A stretch of 64,000 nucleotides of DNA, from positions 436,001 through 500,000 of the forward strand of contig JAQFVV010000451.1 in NCBI GenBank assembly GCA_028023455.1, read 5' to 3'. Source of the DNA: Epiperipatus broadwayi. Lineage: Eukaryota > Onychophora > Udeonychophora > Euonychophora > Peripatidae. Positions 1 through 10,785 of the stretch are shown one piece after another; the stretch's first letter is position 1, and every line of letters starts with the position of its first letter. The translations under genes and the position numbers were made by a program. The notes under the pieces are model-generated. The model was given only the letters and a program-made list of their open reading frames with translations. It ran no database searches and was not told the DNA's origin.

Positions 1-2207
1 GAAATACAGAAAACAAATTATTCCTAGACAGAGTATAAATGAACCCACTGTGCTCTCCAACAATGTGCTGCCATTGCAACTTCAGTATATGGAATTTCAT
101 AATATTTTTTTCACAGCATTTCTCTTCAAGATTTAAAATTGATATTAGAAAGAAGAAAATAAGAAAAAAAAATGTTTAAGATATTAATTTGGTTTATTTA
201 AAATGATGATAAACCACAACAACAAACTTTTTGTCTATATTATTTCTAATTATACAGTTAATTTTGAAAACATTGAATAAAATTATGATTTAATTTCCAT
301 AATCTGTTTAAGTGTGCAATCGATTTTCTATTAATCTGCACTGCACTAAGACCATCTATTGCAAGGATAACTAATCAATGGAAGTTGAATGTTAGCCTCA
401 ACTATATTACCAAGCTAGTTTCAGGTTATTGACCTACAACAATAAAAATAATTAATTACTGCAAAGATAAAATTTTACGAAATGATCTCTCACTTTATTT
501 AAATTTTTTTATTGAATTCAACTCTGCAATAACAAATCTTAGATCACTGCCTAAGTTATCCATCTTACTGAAATTAGATCTAAAACAATTCCTAGAACCA
601 ACCACTTTAGAAATCTAATTAGCATTAACATATTCTACCACAGAATACTATATTCCTGTTTAGAGAAAAAGTGCTCCCACTAAATTTCTGAATATGCACT
701 TAAATATTTTCACAAAAAATATTACCGACAGTCAAATACCAGTTTTATAGTGGCTTTTTATTCTTTCACATATTCCTCCACCAGATATCAATAGACAAGT
801 TGCCTCACAGAATATTTTATCCTAGAATATGATAAGCCTCTATACAAGAATTTGCTATACCAATTTGTACTCACTGTTTTCTTTAAAAAAAAAAATTCAA
901 ATTTTTTAAAAAAAAACATCCACCATTTTTTTTAAAAATGGTAGCCATTTTATAAAATTAATTATGTCACAGGATACTAACTTAACTATCAGTGAAAATA
1001 ATATGGCGTATTTATATTAAAAATGTACAATACAGAGTTTATTCATTATATAGCATAAATATTGTTTGGATTATAGAATTAAAATATGATTAATGTTCTT
1101 ATCCAATTTTTATCCAGTATCTTTGCAAGACAATCAGTGTTTTCATTTATGATCAATCCAAAAGTAAAGATTTTAATAACTACAAAAGCAAAAAAAAATG
1201 CCAGTTTCATAATCAAAAACATATTTTGATTGCATACAGTAACAAAATGTTTTAATAAATTTTTAAATGTGTACATTAGATAAAATATATTCATTCAATT
1301 AAGTTTTGGATTAAAAATTTTAGGTATGTTATTTTGTGTTCAGCTAAAAATATGATCATTATAATTGCAAAATATGGATATTGTAATTCTAAGTTATTTT
1401 AGAGTAAAAAAAACCCAATAATGTCATGCATTATGCACTCAATAATCAAGTTTATGTGATCAAAGATTACTAAATCATTTATAAGTTCAACTTTAAATCA
1501 ATAATCTCTTAATTTGTTTCTGACATTCACTTAAATTTATAAATAAAAGATTTAATTATTTATATTATTAAATAACAGCAATCAACTGTATATTATATTT
1601 CTTTATCTAATTTTTATTTAATTTTTGATTGCTTTATGTTGTAAACATACTGCAAAAATAAAACTAAAAATAAATTTTAAAATGTATACTGTGTTTTTTT
1701 TTCCTACATTCTTAAAGTGCATGGAAGAAGGTTTCAGCCTTTCACTCTACACACTTCATTCTAATTTATGGAATTGTGATTCATAGAATTTCATTCTCAT
1801 TTTTTTTTATATAAAAAAAAACACGACTGACATGTTTTTATATAGTATATTTACCTTTTTTATATATATATATTAATAATATGCTTATTAAAATGCATAC
1901 GATTAAAACCTTTTTCATTTTAAAGCTTTAATTTTTTTTGAATTAAGTTTTTGTATATTTTAAAGTAATGAGTATCCCCTCCCCTTAGGAACTCATTGTA
2001 ATTGTTTTTGTTTTTTTAATATGCAAAATTGTTGTTTTATGAGGCATTTTGAGGAATCAATTGAACTCACTATCTGGAATAAAGGTGTATATGAATGATT
2101 AAAAAGATTTTCACTACTAATTCAGAACAATGTTTTATCATGTAGAACATATCTCAAACCAAAATCTTCTTTTTGAATGATAAACAAACAAAAAAAATCC
2201 TTCAAAC
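1..2207. other. AT-rich non-coding DNA
   Basis: I see no gene here. The segment is A/T homopolymer-rich with small local hairpins (for example around 895-950) and TA-rich runs near 1860. The one open frame (1079-1294, minus, 71 codons) is Phe/Ile/Asn/Leu-rich, as expected by chance at this base composition. Confidence 0.6.
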
Positions 2208-2277
2208 ATGCATCCATTGATTACTCTGGTTAGCACAAGGTGGCACTACTATATGGAGAGTTTTTTTGCCTGTTTAC
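2208..2277 (-). repeat. Single-arm fragment of the hammerhead foldback family (family A)
   Basis: It carries the family's end sequence: ATCCATTGATTACTCTGG, then TGGCACTACTATATGGAGAG and a TTTGCCTGTTT end. The hammerhead part is absent. The better copies lie near 9.3, 20.8, 26.7, 27.9 and 47.9 kb. Confidence 0.75.
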
Positions 2278-2889
2278 ATGGACTTCTACTGAGGAATTAA
2301 ATAAATTTCTTTTTACAGATCCAACAATAAAGTCAATGTACTTAATCTTTCTAGATATTATTGTAATCTAGTCAAAACATTCAGAACCACACATGGTTGT
2401 GTTGCTTTATTTACATGCTTCAGAAGTGGAATTTAAAATCATCTGACTTATGTAATAGTGGCCAATCTCAAATTATAGACTCATAGTTAACGATTGTTAA
2501 ATCTATGAATACAATAAAATTGAAGGACTTAAAGAACTATCTACTACTTGGAATGTTTTAGATTCCTTTATATCTGTGAATAGATATCTATCACATAAAA
2601 AAAAAGTCTGTTAAATAAATATACTTTTTAAAAAAGTATCTCTTACTTTAATTACATATCCTGGCAATCAGCAATCAATATTTGTTGACAAATGTGTTAA
2701 TGGACTATTGTCCAACTGCTGCAATTATTTTGAAATTTGCATGTTTAGATCTAAACTAATAATTTTTTTTTCTTCCAGTTTAATAATGACTTTGTAGTCT
2801 TCAATTCTTTTAATTATATAGTTAGGCATTTTTATTTTAATTATTTGTACTTATCATAAATGAAGCAAAAGTTAATAATACCATCATTT
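2278..2889. other. AT-rich non-coding DNA
   Basis: Nothing recognisable was found in this stretch between a foldback fragment and a LINE remnant. Confidence 0.5.
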
Positions 2890-4525
2890 TCAGCCATTCT
2901 TGACCTACTGCAAGATAAAGTTCTCTCCAAGTTTAATTCAGTTTCGTCAAAATTTAGCCTCTCTTCTCTATAACAGATTGATCAAACTTCCTTATTTCAT
3001 GTATTTATCTAACACAGAGGCTCTTTTTAGATCTTTAACAATCTGTTGTTATCCAATTATAACTTCAACTCGCCATTTATTATTACCTTTTCTAACATGT
3101 TCAACCCAGATCCACTTCAGATTCTTTATTCTTTCAATGATGTCAGTGATATCTGTTTGTTCTTTTATTTATTTTGTTTTACATCTTTTCTTGTTACTCC
3201 TAACATGCATCTTTCTATATTTTGTTATGCAGTGTTAAGTTTCTGCAGTGCTCTTTTGTTACGTATCAAAATTCTCAGATCTGTAATTAAAAACTAATAA
3301 AACCTACCCACTGAAAACCTTCCTTTTCAATCCCAGAGATACTAAAAACCCCTTCCTATTCAAACAGATTTTCTTTTAATATTGTTATTTCTACCAAAAG
3401 CACTCCATCCAACTTTAATTCCATGATTAATTTTATCCATATTTCCATATATTACAATAATAATAATAATCATTATCATCTAACAATGATTGTAGTTTTT
3501 AATTTCTTCTAATTTATGATTATCAATCTTTATTTCCTTTGGAGAAAATCCATTAAATATTGCTTTACTCTTTTTAGCTACTGTCTTATTTTTTTTTTGA
3601 CATCTCTTGCAACATTTCCTGAAGCTCTAAAGAATTTTTTTTTTTGCTAAAACAACTCCATTATCTGCAAAATCTAGATGATTTAAATAATCTTAATTTA
3701 TTTTTACTTCCTTACTTTCCCATTTTAATTCACATATTACTTTATGAAAGTTGTTATAAAAAGGTTTGGAGATACGAATCATCTTATCGGTTACTCATTA
3801 TGTAATGTAATCACTGTTGTTGCATTTTATATTCTATATGACAATATCCCAGGTCTATATCTTGATCCAATGCTTTAATCACTATAGAAATGCTTAGATT
3901 TAAGTGCCATTTTATAATCTACAAATCCAAAATGTAATATGGCAACTCAGATCCATAATTTCTAATATCTTCTTTATTGTTTTCCTTAAATAACAATTTT
4001 ACTACTGCAGTGTTCCAATCATTTAGTGCATCTTTATCAATTTTTCTTCTTTTTCACCTTCATTATTAAAAATATCAATAAAAATTCTATTATTTCATGG
4101 AACTTTTCTTTTTTTTTCATAAATGCAAATGCATGTCAAACCTTTTCAATTAAAATACTGGGCAATTCAGAAAATGTAATAACTGCCAAGAGAATGGTTT
4201 GTTTTCTGGTTGTTTATTACTATATAATTCTTTATAAAATTCATCCATACATTTCACAATGTCATTTCTCTTTTTAATAGTTCCATATTATATTCTTATT
4301 GCAGAAACAACTTTTCTTCCAATACCAAAATGTTGTTTTATACTTCCATATTATATTCTTATTGCAGAAACAACTTTTCTTCCAATACCAAAAAGTTGTT
4401 TTATACTTGAATTTTTATTCTATTCTAGAGCATTTCTGGCCAACCATTTTACAAAACTATAGATATTCAATTCTTCTCATTAGATCATTCTTAAATATTT
4501 TCATATTCCTTCTTTTGTCCACACA
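2890..4525 (-). pseudogene. RTE/BovB-like LINE reverse transcriptase remnant, 3' two-thirds
   Basis: This is a decayed non-LTR retrotransposon read on the minus strand with many stops and frameshifts. In coding order the visible blocks are an RT entry block resembling W..avvkLlFKe...DirNYg (about 4024-3939), a catalytic-box relic LDFADN (revcomp of 3661-3678; the second Asp of FADD is now Asn), and a C-terminal block with IIERIKNLKWIWVEHV (about 3160-3090). The last corresponds to the RTE-type 'ERI..LKWrWaGH' signature. The element continues upstream at 7161-7390, because a 2.6-kb insertion with a target duplication splits it. No endonuclease domain is seen. Assignment to the RTE group rests on these motifs from memory. 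That it is a dead LINE is firm; the clade is less so. Confidence 0.75.
4281..4406. repeat. 63-bp tandem duplication (2 copies)
   Basis: Two adjacent copies of a 63-bp unit start at 4281 and 4344 (both begin TTCCATATTATATTCTTATT) and differ at very few positions. The duplication lies within the RTE remnant and preserves its reading register, since 63 is a multiple of 3. Confidence 0.9.
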
Positions 4526-4539
4526 ACATTCTTGTCTCA
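4526..4539. repeat. Target-site duplication, left copy
   Basis: The 14-mer ACATTCTTGTCTCA occurs here and again at 7161-7174, exactly bracketing the 4540-7160 insertion. It marks a retrotransposition event into the RTE remnant. Confidence 0.92.
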
Positions 4540-4622
4540 GGAACAAAATGGTAAGAGGGGAAGGATACATGTAAAAAGGGAATGGGTAGTGGAGAGGGGA
4601 AATGGTGTGTAGTTCAGGCTGG

Positions 4623-5813
4623 TTAGAAAAGCATGTCTTTGTGATTGAGTCCTATGACAGAGGCTGAGAGTTGGAGGATTGCCCAAGTGTCTGTGAGGAG
4701 TGGAGGTGGGGCTAGTTTGGTATCTCGGGTTTTGAGAGTGCGAATTAGGTCCAAGAGCTTTTGATTGACTGAATGTACTCTCTGGTCAATGATGATGGCA
4801 TATCGGAGTAACCAGAGAGCAAAGATGAGAAAAATTGTCAGTTTAATAGCTGCAAAGACCCCTGTTTCTATGGATTCTTGGAGGTTGAAGATTGTATTTC
4901 TGTGCGAGGAAAGGCAGGAGTTGATGACATTTCTCATGCCAAACAGAAAACGACATTTAAGTAGGAAGTGCTGGAGGGTTTCATTGTCAGTTTTACAGAG
5001 CTGACATATGGGAGAGATCTTGTGAAACCCCTACAGTTCGCCAAAAATTGATTTGTGGGAAGGGAGTGAAGATTGATTTTGAGGAGGAAATCAAGGAATT
5101 TTGCTTCAAGGGACCACCTTTTGAATTTGCGGATTAATTGGGCATTGGTAAGACTGAGGAAGGTAGGGGCCATAATGGAGAAGTCTGCGGTCTGATTGAA
5201 AACCTCCCAGTATTTTAGTTTGTTGTTGATGGATGGTATAACAAAGCCAGCCTTCTGTAGGATGTTGGCAATGAGTGAGGTCCATGACCTAGGCCTGCCA
5301 CTGGGAGGAGTGTCAGTGGGTATGATAATGATATGTACAAGATTGGCAGGGAAGTGACTTAGGAGTGTGAGGATAATGTTGTGAGATTTCTGGATCAGAA
5401 AAGTGTCGATGGAGTGCAGGCCCAACCCATTGAGGTTTTTAGGAAAACCAAGTTCATTTTAGGCTGATGGACACCACCTTTCTTCCCCAGAAAAAACGGG
5501 TGCAAAGGGAGTTGATTTTGGATATAAAGGAATGTGTAGGTAGAACAAAGGGGATATAGTATGCTGTTTTAGGAAACACTAGAAGATTGAGGAGGGTGAC
5601 TTTCCTATAAAGGGAGAGGTAGATGCCTGTGATAGCACTGAGGGTGGATGATATGCTTTGATAGAGTGTGGTTTGGACCTGAACTCTCATGTCCCTAGGA
5701 GACAACATGAGGGGGAATCCGAGGAAGTTGTGTGGCTTGGCATTGAAGGTGGAAGGTATTTGTTTACCAGTTGAAAGTTGCCAGGCTGCTGATTTATCAC
5801 TGCTAAATTTCAA
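4623..5813 (-). pseudogene. L1/Tx1-type LINE ORF: thumb and C-terminal zinc-knuckle region
   Basis: The frames 5454-5813, 4934-5425 and 4623-4937 are consecutive pieces of one C-terminal region broken by frameshifts. The first contains HNFLGFPL, LSLYRKVTLLNLLVFPK and CTRFFWGRK, the standard post-RT 'LG.p....WgKv.lln....p.....I......FlWg' pattern. The second contains FLLKINLHSLPTNQFLANC. Across the junction at about 5007-4957 an unbroken frame reads ICQLCKTDNETLQHFLLKC, a CX2CX8HX4C zinc knuckle as found at the C-terminus of several LINE clades. The final frame (4623-4937) is the hydrophobic tail. The element is not functional as it stands. Confidence 0.8.
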
Positions 5814-6225
5814 CCGGTATGTATTGGAGTACTAGGTGAGGATCTGTTGAAGCCTAGGAATGAGATCAACTGAGGGAAGACAACCACATCATCTACATAA
5901 GCAAGGCATTTGATGCTTTTGCTCAGTGCAGGAATGAAGATGCCAGGGAGGTCATGTTCTAGCCTGAGCAAGAGGGGATAAAGAAATGCAGTGAACAATA
6001 AAGTGCTCAGCGGAGAGCCCTGAGGGATGGATATATTGGGTGTAAAGCCAGGAGCAACTTTCTCATCCAGGCTAACTAGGATTTCTCTGTTGGACAGGAG
6101 ATTGTGGAGGATGGACAGAAGGCCCTCTGGGACATTCAGGTTTCTGAGGACACCAAGGAGCAGGTCGACCCTAACAGAGTGAAAGGCTGCCTGAATGTCT
6201 AGTTGGACAGCGATGGGCTTGCTAT
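5810..6225 (-). pseudogene. L1/Tx1-type LINE ORF: RT palm with catalytic boxes
   Basis: In the frame after the shift near 6225 the RT palm is readable without stops. The metal-binding first box is AVQLDIQAAFHSV (about 6215-6175), then SIPQGSPLSTLLF (about 6035-5995), then the catalytic box LAYVDDVVVF (about 5910-5880), which keeps both aspartates. Spacing and motifs are typical of non-LTR reverse transcriptases, the Tx1/L1 side more than RTE. A second frame change near 5810 leads into the thumb region. The polymerase core is unusually well preserved compared with every other LINE in this window, so the source element was probably recent. Confidence 0.85.
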
Positions 6226-6226
6226 T

Positions 6227-7135
6227 TCAAGACTGCCTAACATGCTCGGTGGTTATTTTAAAGAGTGTGGCAGCCCCAAAAGTGGAGTGCCCTTTACAAG
6301 CAAACTGTGAGGCAGAAAGTATGGATTGTTCTAGTGACTCTTTAAAGGTAGACTCAATCAGTTTTATGAGCAGAGCGGTCATTAAAATAGACCTAAGACT
6401 CTTGAGCTCAGTAGGTGGCCGATCTTTCTTAAGGAAAGGGACTAATGTTACCGGTAGACCCTCAATGATGTAAGCACCTGAGGCTAGCTTATTGATCATG
6501 TTGAGAGTAATGGGGGTGGTGAACTGACTTAGGTGGAGAAGAAGAAACTTGGGGATAGCATGAGGACCAGGGTGGACATGGTCAGAAAAGCTTTTCAGTT
6601 TGTTAAGTAGCATGGCCTGGGTGATGCCAGGATCAGAACCAACATTCAAGGTTGATGGCATAATGAAAGGAGGGTTGTCAGCTTTGAGAAGCATGTGCTT
6701 GTAATGGTTTCTCAAATGAAGGAGCAATTCCTGATCTATGTAGGATTTGTTGCTGACCATGATGGATGAAGGGGTGGTTTGCTTCCTGCGGGAACCAAGA
6801 GCCCACCCCAGGTAACTTCTGGTCCAACAATGCTGATTTCCCACATACCTCTGGGTGTGTTTGACTGAGATGTACTCAGCCAAGGCCTTTTGAGCATCGC
6901 GGTATTGAAGTTTCAGTTGAATGATGGTGCTAATGTCTAATGGCCCACTCTCCTGATCATTTAGTTGTTCTGAAATTTTGTCCATGGAAGCCAGAAACTT
7001 GAGTGACCCTTGGGAATTCCAGGTGTATTTGTGGATGGCAGCTCGCAGGATTTCCACAAATGCAAACCATGCAAAGATGGGCTCCATTTGAAATTTCATT
7101 GTTTCACTGTATCTGTTTTTTTGATGAATAAACAT
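6227..7135 (-). pseudogene. L1/Tx1-type LINE ORF: linker and RT N-terminal part
   Basis: This open frame of about 302 codons runs from near the poly(A) boundary towards the RT core. The first ~150 residues are a helical linker of the kind that follows the endonuclease in LINE ORF2. They are followed by RT entry motifs including PGPHAIPKFLL and a LVPFLKKDRPPTELKSLRSI block (about 6445-6385), which corresponds to the 'P.LKK....E..slRPIsL' region. The listed start is just the first Met after the truncation point, because the element is cut at its 5' end and has no endonuclease here. A frameshift near 6225 moves the reading into the next segment (5810-6225). Confidence 0.8.
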
Positions 7136-7160
7136 CTCATCACTGAGAAAAAAAAAAAAA

Positions 7161-7390
7161 ACATTCTTGTCTCAATAGAAAATTGGTAAATGGCATTTTT
7201 TTCGTAACAACTCCCTTTCAATTTTTAATAGAGTATCATTTATCTTCTTATTAATTATAGTCAAATCTGAACTATTTTCAAAATCTGTTAATATTTTAAA
7301 ACAATTTGCAAGTTCTAATTTAAAATCATTTGAGTGATTCTGAAGATTAGAAATATTAACTTTACGAAATTTACTGTATCAATATTAATT
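7161..7390 (-). pseudogene. RTE-like LINE remnant, upstream linker piece
   Basis: This continues the 2890-4525 remnant beyond the insertion. It begins with the second target-duplication copy (7161-7174) and encodes on the minus strand a charged helical stretch with an ELLRKKCHLP-like piece, consistent with the endonuclease-RT linker. It is recognisable mainly by continuity across the insertion. Confidence 0.5.
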
Positions 7391-7555
7391 ATATAAATTA
7401 ATATTAGGATATCCTTTTACGATATGGAATGTATATGCTATGGCAATGATGAGTATGCTACCAGCAGATTATAGCTTAATACTGTATTTAATTATATAAA
7501 AACCTATTAGTAAAGTACATTTTATAAGGTTAACTCCAATTCTGTTTTGCTAATG

Positions 7556-9306
7556 AAATTATAATAAATGATCAATTTCTATACAAGTATGTAGATAATA
7601 ATTACAGCAACAACATTATGTATAAATACAATATTTATTAACTGCTAAGCCAGGCTTTCAAAACATGACTGACATAAAAGGATTAGCAAGAAAGTGTTGG
7701 CATTCCCAACTGTATATAAAGATATGTAAATCATGCAGTCAAATTAAATGACCAGTATTTACTACAGAGGAATGCTATTGGCCTTTATATTAATCGCATT
7801 TGTAAAATTTGTAACATACCAAGCTACTTTCGCTTTTCGTTCCCTGTTGTTGCTTTCATGACAAACGATTTTAGAGTCAGAAGGTTTAAAAGAGTGGCCA
7901 GTTTTCTTTTCATGGTCAACAAATATTGAGCTATAAGAGGTGCTGGACTTGGCTCGTGAACATGTTGAGAAAATTCTCAATTTCAAATTAGCATCACTGT
8001 AGTATCTGTCATTACAAAACTGCAGTCCAAGGAATACACAAGTTGAGTTTTGTCATCATGACTGATTTTGTTTTTAGAATTATTAATGAGCCTGTTCAAT
8101 GACAATGGAAATCTGAAACCAAAGTTAAAGTCTTTGTTTACAATTGATTTCAATTTTTGAGTGAATATTGCGGATGAATGGCATGTCAATCCACGATTTA
8201 AGGTTGAGAGGTCTATTATATTTGTGCCTATAATTGCATTTCCTAATATATCAAGTATGATGGCAGAATAGCCGACTTTAATTAAGTCTTTCTTGTAAGA
8301 TTCTATATTATTTTTTGTATCAATTATAAATATACAGAGCCCAGAGTTCCTAAATAAAAAGACTTTAAAGCCAGAAATTTTGTCTTAGAAAGGAACTCTA
8401 GAATGAGAATCTAAATAAACCTTAACACTGACAATTTTGACAAACATTGAATAATCCATTATCTGTTTCTGTCGAATCAATCTTTAAGATATTAAGGTAT
8501 TTGATAGTTTGGTGATTGTCCTCATCCTCCATTGACCACTTTATTTTAGGGAAATGCTTGAGTTTGTCAAACATTTCCAGAATAAGTTTAGGGGGAGATA
8601 CAGACAAAGACATCATTGACAGGTTTGGTGTAAATCATGTATGTGTGAGTGTTCAAAATAAGTTGTTTTAAATAACATTTTTTTAATGGAAACTATGGTT
8701 AGATTGCACATTATGCTGCTAATGGACAAACCCATGGCTAATTTGTAGTCATGGTGAAAGTTTCATCCCTAAATATGGCATGCATATTGTCATTAATTCC
8801 AACAAATCCATTATAAATTGGGTTTTCTTATCATACTGATTATGCTGTGTTTCAATAGGTTGTGTATGATGTTAATAGACCACATTTTTGATGAATTAAA
8901 AGAAGCCATTCTAAATTCTCTATAAATGTTTGAATTTTTAATGAATGAAGTCGAAGGATGACTTAAATGTCAGAGGCCCAAAACCGAATTCAGATTAGAA
9001 CATTTTTATAGTAGAGTTCTAATAAGTGCTGCTGAAGTCAATTATGTGTCTAAGTGGGAGGTTCCTCTTGTGAAGGTTTATGTAACCGAATAGTCGAGGA
9101 GTGATAGCTGCAGAAGAATAAATATAAATTTAAATTTATACTTTTGTCTCTTAAAATTAAAAACAAGACTGCACACAAACTTAAATAGGGATATTTGTTG
9201 TTGAATCTTCTCAATGTAAACTACCTTCTTTAGTAGCATGAAAGGATTACCCTTATATTCACTGAGGCAGGTGATGTTATTATATGTTAAAAATTCCTTA
9301 AGTTTG
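7556..9306 (-). pseudogene. Penelope-like element copy 1: RT and GIY-YIG region
   Basis: This decayed PLE is read on the minus strand. In coding order it shows an N-terminal RT block, VNKLKEFLTYNNITCLSEYKG (split by the 9321-10100 insertion), and then a block resembling the PLE 'g.aMGsPiSp' motif (LAMGL.ISSIM, about 8720). After that comes a catalytic-box relic (TKPVNDVFVCISP, about 8640-8600; YVDD is corrupted) and PKIKWSMEDEDNHQTIKYLNI (8570-8490). The last stretch, 8190-7770, carries a GIY-YIG-endonuclease-like tail with DKTQLVYSLDC, DHEKKTGHSF and an ESNNRERK block. PLEs classically pair an RT of the telomerase/PLE branch with a C-terminal GIY-YIG nuclease. Frameshifts and stops rule out function. 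The family call is supported by a second copy at 11385-12850. Confidence 0.75.
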
Positions 9307-9478
9307 TTAACTTTATTATTAAACCACTAAACATCACATGATCATCGTCTCTAGACTAGCAGATAACTGTTGTAAACAAAGGCAAAACTCTCCATACAGT
9401 AGTGCCACCCTGTGCCAAACAGAGTAATCAATGGATGCCAGAAGGCTTGTGCATAAAATCCCTATCTAGTGCCTACTC

Positions 9479-9537
9479 ATCCAATATCTCCAGACTAGTT
9501 TCTGGCTTGTGGCCATCATCAGTGAGGAGCCTTGGAT
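9479..9537 (-). ncRNA. Type I hammerhead ribozyme motif, unit 1
   Basis: Read on the minus strand: stem I 5' side AUCCAA-GGC-UCCUCA, core CUGAUGA, stem II UGGC-CACAA-GCCA, then GAAAC-UA-GUC and stem I 3' side UGGAGA-UA-UUGGAU. All invariant core positions are present (CUGANGA, GAAA, NUH as GUC). One C-A mismatch sits in the inner part of stem I. Predicted cleavage follows the GUC at 9493. Confidence 0.8.
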
Positions 9538-9929
9538 CTGAGAGCACTGCACCTAGATCTTAGGATATAATGCAACCCTCCAGCAGCCACCTTTTAACTC
9601 TACTTTACTACAAAACTATGAGAATGAAATTGAAAACATTGTTAATATCTTCAACCCAAGCTCAATAGCTTATATAGTCATATGGGTCTGAACTCAATTC
9701 AGCACCCATACATTTTCTTTGGCTCTTAAACAACCATAGCCACCACTATCCTATTAGGCAGGATTGGTGTTAAACCACTAAACATCACATGATCACCATC
9801 TCTAGACTAGCACATAATTGTTGTAAACAAAGGCAAAACTCTCCATACAGTAGTGCCACCCTGTGCCAAACAGAGTAATCAATGGATGCCAGAAGGCTTG
9901 TGCATAAAATCCCTATCTAGTGCCTACTC

Positions 9930-9988
9930 ATCCAATATCCCCAGACTACTTTCTGGCTTGTGGCTATCATCAGTGAGGAGCCTTGGAT
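9930..9988 (-). ncRNA. Hammerhead ribozyme motif, unit 2 (damaged)
   Basis: Same architecture as unit 1 and exactly 451 bp away. Stem I is fully paired, but stem II has an A-C mismatch (UAGC/GCCA). GAAAC has become GAAAG, which breaks the C-G pair of the minimal stem III. Activity is likely reduced or lost in this copy. Confidence 0.75.
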
Positions 9989-10114
9989 CTGAGAGCACTG
10001 CAACTAGATCTTAGGATCTAATACAACCCTCCAGTAGCCACCTTTTAACTCTACTTTACTACAAAGGGTAGCACTACGGTATGGAGAGTTTTGCTTTTGT
10101 TTAACTTTATTATT

Positions 10115-10460
10115 CCAGCTCTTGTTGGAAAAGGAGGCATGGCAGTAATTAAATAAAAGATTTATTTTTTATGAATGAATCTTTAGTCACGTATTTATCC
10201 AATGTGCATTCGACATCTGCCACTAGTTCTATTTGGGAGTTGTGCTACTCATGCGCATTCAACATCTGCCACTAGTTCCATTTGGGAGTTGTGCTACTCT
10301 CCTCCCATAAAACATGGACCAAACTGTAGTAAAGAACTCTGTGAGTGGGTAAGTTCATCTCATGACAAGTTAAGTCAGACAATAATACCCCCTGTTTCAT
10401 AGCTAAGAATGCAAGTTTCTTCATATATTTTTTAGTGAGTTTATTATTCAGCACTGCACA
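10115..10460 (-). pseudogene. Penelope-like element copy 1, N-terminal part
   Basis: This is the continuation of PLE copy 1 beyond the hammerhead element; removing that insertion with one target-duplication copy keeps one frame open across the join. The minus frame 10454-10272 reads LTKKYMKKLAFLAMKQGVLL, similar to the Lys-rich helical N-terminus of PLE proteins. A 49-bp tandem duplication (10206-10303) lies inside. Confidence 0.5.
10206..10303. repeat. 49-bp tandem duplication (2 copies)
   Basis: Units starting near 10206 and 10255 share GCATTC-ACATCTGCCACTAGTT and TTTGGGAGTTGTGCTACTC with only a few differences. Confidence 0.9.
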
Positions 10461-10785
10461 TGTTTGAAATATTTCAGGGGAGTAGGAAATTGTAATGTTA
10501 ATGCTCTACTACTACATTAAATCTTCTTCAATTGTAGTTTAATATACTTGACAATAAATTTTATGAAGTGAATCCTAAAAGGGAATATTGCCATGTTAAA
10601 ATGTGGTACTGAAGGATTGATTTTAATTTCACAACATTACAGAAAGATTGTGTATTTATGACATGATTCGAAGAATTTCAAACATAATTCTAGTTTGATG
10701 ATTTCTTAATTCAATTTCAGAGATGATATATTACATATGAGAATAAGCCATTAGAAACTTGGAAATATGTAAAGAAAAAAAATTA
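10461..10785. other. Unassigned AT-rich sequence
   Basis: No clear coding block. It could be the degenerate 5' end of PLE copy 1, but I see no motif to support that. Confidence 0.3.

Larger units (their letters stand above)
4540..7160 (+). mobile_element. Polyadenylated retro-inserted transcript, antisense to an L1/Tx1-type LINE
   Basis: This 2.6-kb insertion is bounded by a perfect 14-bp target duplication (4526-4539 and 7161-7174). Its plus-strand 3' end has AATAAA at 7127-7132 followed 15 nt later by a run of A (7148-7160), the hallmarks of a polyadenylated transcript copied by LINE machinery. The only coding content, however, is a reverse transcriptase on the opposite strand (next entries). 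The inserted RNA was therefore antisense to the LINE it came from. The block is visibly GC-richer than the flanks. The plus strand has no convincing ORF; short frames at 4765-5004 and 6195-6473 are shadows of the RT. Confidence 0.8.
9321..10100 (-). mobile_element. Dimeric hammerhead (retrozyme-like / PLE-LTR-like) element
   Basis: This 780-bp element is bounded by a perfect 14-bp direct repeat, TTAACTTTATTATT (9307-9320 and 10101-10114). It contains two direct copies of a ~305-bp unit (from 9321 and 9772, period 451 bp) separated by ~145 bp of unique non-coding sequence. It ends with a short inverted copy of the unit's CTCCATA terminus (about 10066-10100). Each unit holds a type I hammerhead motif on the minus strand. 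The direct-dimer layout with one ribozyme per monomer is that of retrozymes and of tandem PLE terminal repeats. It is inserted in the N-terminal coding region of PLE copy 1, in the same orientation. Confidence 0.8.

Noticed and set aside
2900-3297. Plus-strand frames 2900-3238 and 3046-3297 as membrane proteins
   Set aside because: They are Phe/Leu/Ile/Ser-rich antisense of the RTE C-terminal block (the LKW..EH signature lies on the other strand).
4765-5004. Plus-strand frames 4765-5004 and 6195-6473 as products of the retro-inserted transcript
   Set aside because: They are exact shadows of conserved LINE RT segments on the minus strand and have no recognisable motifs.
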